In this document: in pieces, positions 7,283 through 8,708 of the stretch
Layout of the letters: the number at the start of each line of letters is the position of its first letter
Numbering within the stretch: position 1 is the first letter of the stretch
DNA from: Winogradskyella sp. UBA3174
Lineage (GTDB): Bacteria > Bacteroidota > Bacteroidia > Flavobacteriales > Flavobacteriaceae
Assembly (NCBI RefSeq): GCF_002364335.1
Contig: NZ_DEXW01000006.1
Location: forward strand, 1 to 8,708
Direction of reading: 5' to 3'
DNA: 8,708 nucleotides
Made by a program: the position numbers and the translations under genes
The notes under the pieces: model-generated
Told to the model about the DNA's origin: nothing
Databases searched by the model: none
The model's input: only the letters and a program-made list of their open reading frames with translations

Positions 7283-7420
7283 TTTTGCTAACGGTTTTGT
7301 ATAAGATTAGTTGAGCGGTTAAACACGTAATTTAGCAAATAAACAATGAATAGAAAATCTGAAAGGATATTCGTAAATAGTCTAGCACCAAGCAATTAAT
7401 TTTATATGGTGTTGGCATTT
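7283..7420. repeat. attC-like inverted repeat E
   Basis: Stem arms 7299-7313 and 7393-7407 pair over 15 bp with three G versus A differences. The left box TTTTGCTAAC (7283-7292) is followed by the 6 nt spacer GGTTTT (7293-7298). The right side has spacer GGT (7408-7410) and box GTTGGCATTT (7411-7420). The body carries a weaker inner hairpin (about 7353-7372) and the 16-mer TAATTTAGCAAATAAA (7328-7343), shared exactly with repeat C. The left box matches 5242-5251 at the far end of the three-gene group. The right box has no partner in the window, because the unit on that side is damaged (see 7423-7605). Confidence 0.85.
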
Positions 7421-7422
7421 CG

Positions 7423-7605
7423 TTATTTTTTTTCCAATATTTTTATTAATTCAAAACATAGTGGTATCACTATTTCACATATTTGGATTGAATGCTGATA
7501 CATTTAAAAGTATCATTATACCGTTTTTTCCTTTTAGTCAAATAACATTGCTGATGAATATCCACCGGTTCCAACATTATGTCAGCAAAAAATGTTTTTA
7601 GATTG
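7423..7605 (-). pseudogene. Decayed C-terminal fragment of a class C beta-lactamase-family serine hydrolase
   Basis: Minus-strand translation from 7581 gives HNVGTGGYSSAMLFD, then a TAA stop, then KEKT. After a frameshift it continues MILLNVSAFNPNM, then TGA. After a second shift it reads IPLCFELIKILEKK and a TAA stop at 7423-7425. In beta-lactamase/penicillin-binding-like serine hydrolases, the third active-site motif reads H-N-G followed by GTGG, then a strand ending in LxNVSA and a final helix. The order and spacing agree here. The motif Gly is replaced by Val, and a TGA stands just before the His. At least three internal stops and two frameshifts, plus loss of everything upstream, make this a remnant. 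Its stop codon lies two bases from the box of repeat E, as expected for the last codon of a unit. Confidence 0.7.
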
Positions 7606-7658
7606 ATATTTTAATAAATTTAGTTTACAGCTTTAATACTAAAAAATTGTCAACACTG

Positions 7659-7727
7659 TCTTGAAATCAAGAACTTTCGTTAGTTCGATATCACAAGGCA
7701 ATTAATTTTGCAAGGTGTTACAAATAC
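7659..7727. repeat. Half copy of the attC-like repeat (F), left arm missing
   Basis: The right arm GCAATTAATTTTGCAA (7698-7713), spacer GGT (7714-7716) and box GTTACAAATAC (7717-7727) closely match A, C and E. The preceding body shows the inner hairpin TCTTGA (7659-7664) with TCAAGA (7667-7672), followed by CTTTCGTTAG, the counterpart of TTTCGTAAA in A. No left arm complementary to 7698-7713 is found in the expected 80-100 bases. Between F and repeat E lies the decayed hydrolase fragment, whose N-terminal part is also missing. One deletion could have removed both. F lies 38 bp from the response-regulator stop codon, on its 3' side. Confidence 0.65.
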
Positions 7728-7765
7728 TTTTTTAGTTTATATAAAAGAGGTCTGGAGTCTTTGAA

Positions 7766-8542
7766 CTATATGCCTAGCCAAACATTGAATTCACTTGTGT
7801 TGTTTTGGCTAGTCCTTACTATTTTACTTCCAGCATTTAAATATACGGATACTGTATTTTTATTATACCTTTCTAACTTATCAATAAATTTACGCTGCAC
7901 ACTTTCGCTACGATTAATTCTGAAAAACTTTTTAGGATCTAAAAAAACTTCTATTTGTTTAAAGACTGTTTGAGGCATTATATGCCGCTTGTTCATTTTG
8001 TCAAAAGCAAAAATGATTCCATTGTCTGCCTGAAAACAAACAATATCTTCCACTTTTAAAAAGTAGATGTCTTGGTGTGTTTTTATGGCGAACTGCTCTT
8101 TGTATTCGATACTGTTTTCTTGATTGTCTTTTAGTAAATGATTTATGGTGCCCATTAATTCATTATAGTTGGCTGATAGATTCCCTTTTAATCGGATAAA
8201 TTTATCCCAAGCGTTTGAAAACCGTTCAAACGAATATGGTTTTAAAAGATATTCTATTCCATTAGCTTCAAATGCCTTCATTAAAAACTCATTGTAGGCA
8301 GTAGCAAAAATGATTGGGCAATTTATTGAGAGGTCTTTATAAACTTCAAAAACGTTCCCATCTCTTAATTCTATGTCAGAAAAAATAAGATCAATGTTAT
8401 GCGTTTGTGTTAAGAGAGATTTGGCATCCGCAACGGTTTCTAGCTCAGCCACAATTTCATAGGAATTACAAGCCTGCTTAAGATATCTTTTAAGTTTTTT
8501 TCTAGCAGGAGCCTCATCTTCAATTATCAATATTTTATACAT
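7766..8542 (-). CDS. LytTR family response regulator
   Basis: This 258-residue two-component response regulator has an N-terminal receiver (about 3-115) with acidic residues ED (8-9), phospho-acceptor Asp56 in LIFSD, Thr81 and Lys101 in LLKPY. Its C-terminal LytTR DNA-binding domain (about 150-255) includes IYFLKVEDIVCFQAD, KFFRINRSESV and a closing beta segment. The start codon overlaps the 3' end of the histidine kinase gene by 8 bp, so the two are translationally coupled and form a LytS/LytR-type pair. Such pairs usually control envelope or metabolite-transport genes, but the target here is unknown. The gene is the last before half-site F and may end a further unit that extends past the right edge. 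Confidence 0.93.
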   Translation of the reverse strand: MYKILIIEDEAPARKKLKRYLKQACNSYEIVAELETVADAKSLLTQTHNIDLIFSDIELRDGNVFEVYKDLSINCPIIFATAYNEFLMKAFEANGIEYLLKPYSFERFSNAWDKFIRLKGNLSANYNELMGTINHLLKDNQENSIEYKEQFAIKTHQDIYFLKVEDIVCFQADNGIIFAFDKMNKRHIMPQTVFKQIEVFLDPKKFFRINRSESVQRKFIDKLERYNKNTVSVYLNAGSKIVRTSQNNTSEFNVWLGI

Positions 8543-8708
8543 CTGTATTCTTATTTATAAATGGCAACGTCACTTTAAATTGCATGTCATTTTCTTCAAT
8601 CTTGATATCATTACTTCCTAATAAAGTAAATTGAGTCGACAGGTTTTTAAGTGCCCTACCACTAGTTTTTTTTATATGCTGCTTTTTAATCTTATTATTC
8701 GTCACCTG
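8535..8708 (-). CDS. Sensor histidine kinase, C-terminal fragment (window edge)
   Basis: The final 57 codons and the TAA stop of a minus-strand gene enter from the right edge. The readable part has KKTSGRALKNLSTQF, which corresponds to the G2-box region (G-x-G/A-L-x-N) of HATPase domains in LytS/YehU-type kinases. It then continues LLGSNDIKIEEN and FKVTLPF, the usual closing strands. It overlaps the LytTR regulator gene by 8 bp and is its likely partner kinase. Sensor and phospho-acceptor domains lie outside the window. Confidence 0.8.
   Translation of the reverse strand, partial: QVTNNKIKKQHIKKTSGRALKNLSTQFTLLGSNDIKIEENDMQFKVTLPFINKNTDV

Larger units (their letters stand above)
40..7727 (-). 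mobile_element. Candidate integron-like array of gene cassettes
   Basis: Six related palindromic sites (A-F) separate units of one to three genes, all in the same orientation, with each site on the 3' side of its unit. Four units are fully bounded. In each, a 9-10 bp box just upstream of the first gene is repeated in inverted form just downstream of the last gene, while the two outer boxes of one site differ beyond the GTT/AAC core. Integron cassettes have this layout, because R'' belongs to the preceding cassette and the last bases of R' to the next one. The units carry unrelated genes, as in cassette arrays. No integrase or other recombinase gene is present here. The alternative is a family of intergenic hairpin repeats without mobility, but that does not explain the unit-specific boxes. 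Confidence 0.5.

Noticed and set aside
7476..7580. A 35-codon minus-strand open frame starting at ATG within the 7423-7605 region
   Set aside because: It has no recognisable similarity, while the other frame gives a clear serine-hydrolase motif. The short frame is an accidental reading of the decayed gene.
40..7727. Repeats interpreted as MITEs or transposon terminal repeats around the genes
   Set aside because: No target-site duplications or transposase are seen. The matching boxes enclose the gene units and the palindromes lie outside them, which is the reverse of a simple inserted hairpin element.
40..7727. CRISPR array
   Set aside because: The repeats are 75-200 bp, imperfect, and separated by whole genes, not short spacers.

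Overview
The window is AT-rich and every gene in it lies on the minus strand. Several features point to a marine or environmental Bacteroidota, most likely Flavobacteriia. These are the absence of Shine-Dalgarno sequences, exact matches to the Bacteroidota -7 box TAnnTTTG, an AraC regulator with a seven-helix membrane sensor, a LytTR response regulator overlapping its kinase, a short Crp/Fnr protein of flavobacterial type, and a lipoprotein with acidic residues just after the lipobox Cys.

Read along the minus strand (right to left), the gene order is as follows. A sensor histidine kinase runs off the right edge (8535-8708), followed by its LytTR response regulator (7766-8542). Next is a decayed beta-lactamase-family remnant (7423-7605). 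A three-gene group follows: a Crp/Fnr regulator (6656-7261), an esterase lipoprotein (5795-6586) and a small outer-membrane-barrel-like protein (5224-5811). Then come a membrane-anchored alpha/beta hydrolase (4122-5048), a membrane AraC regulator (2859-3959) with a secreted S41 peptidase (1246-2673), and a CPBP/CAAX-type membrane protease (310-894). The genes share no pathway. They look like accessory functions: hydrolases, proteases and sensors.

The notable structure lies between the genes. Five long imperfect inverted repeats (A 40-183, B 990-1190, C 3989-4125, D 5052-5251, E 7283-7420) and one half copy (F 7659-7727) cut the region into units of one to three co-oriented genes. Each complete copy has a terminal box ending in AAC, a 5-6 nt spacer, a 15-18 bp stem, a body with an inner hairpin, the stem again, a 3 nt spacer, and a box beginning with GTT. 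The outer boxes do not match across one repeat. They match across the gene unit: GTTAGCAAAA on both sides of the CPBP gene, GTTGGCAATA on both sides of the AraC/S41 pair, GTTACCTAC on both sides of the hydrolase, and GTTAGCAAAA on both sides of the three-gene group. This is the geometry of integron cassettes, where the R'' box after a gene pairs with the start of the same cassette. The box sequences do not fit the classical RYYYAAC/GTTRRRY consensus. Base differences between stem arms are almost all G.T wobbles when the plus (antisense) strand folds, and A.C mismatches when the coding strand folds. This resembles the bottom-strand preference of attC sites.

The main conclusion is therefore a candidate integron-like gene-cassette array with non-canonical attC-like sites in a Bacteroidota genome. 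No recombinase gene lies in the window, so mobility is inferred. Whether this repeat family has already been described cannot be judged from the sequence alone.
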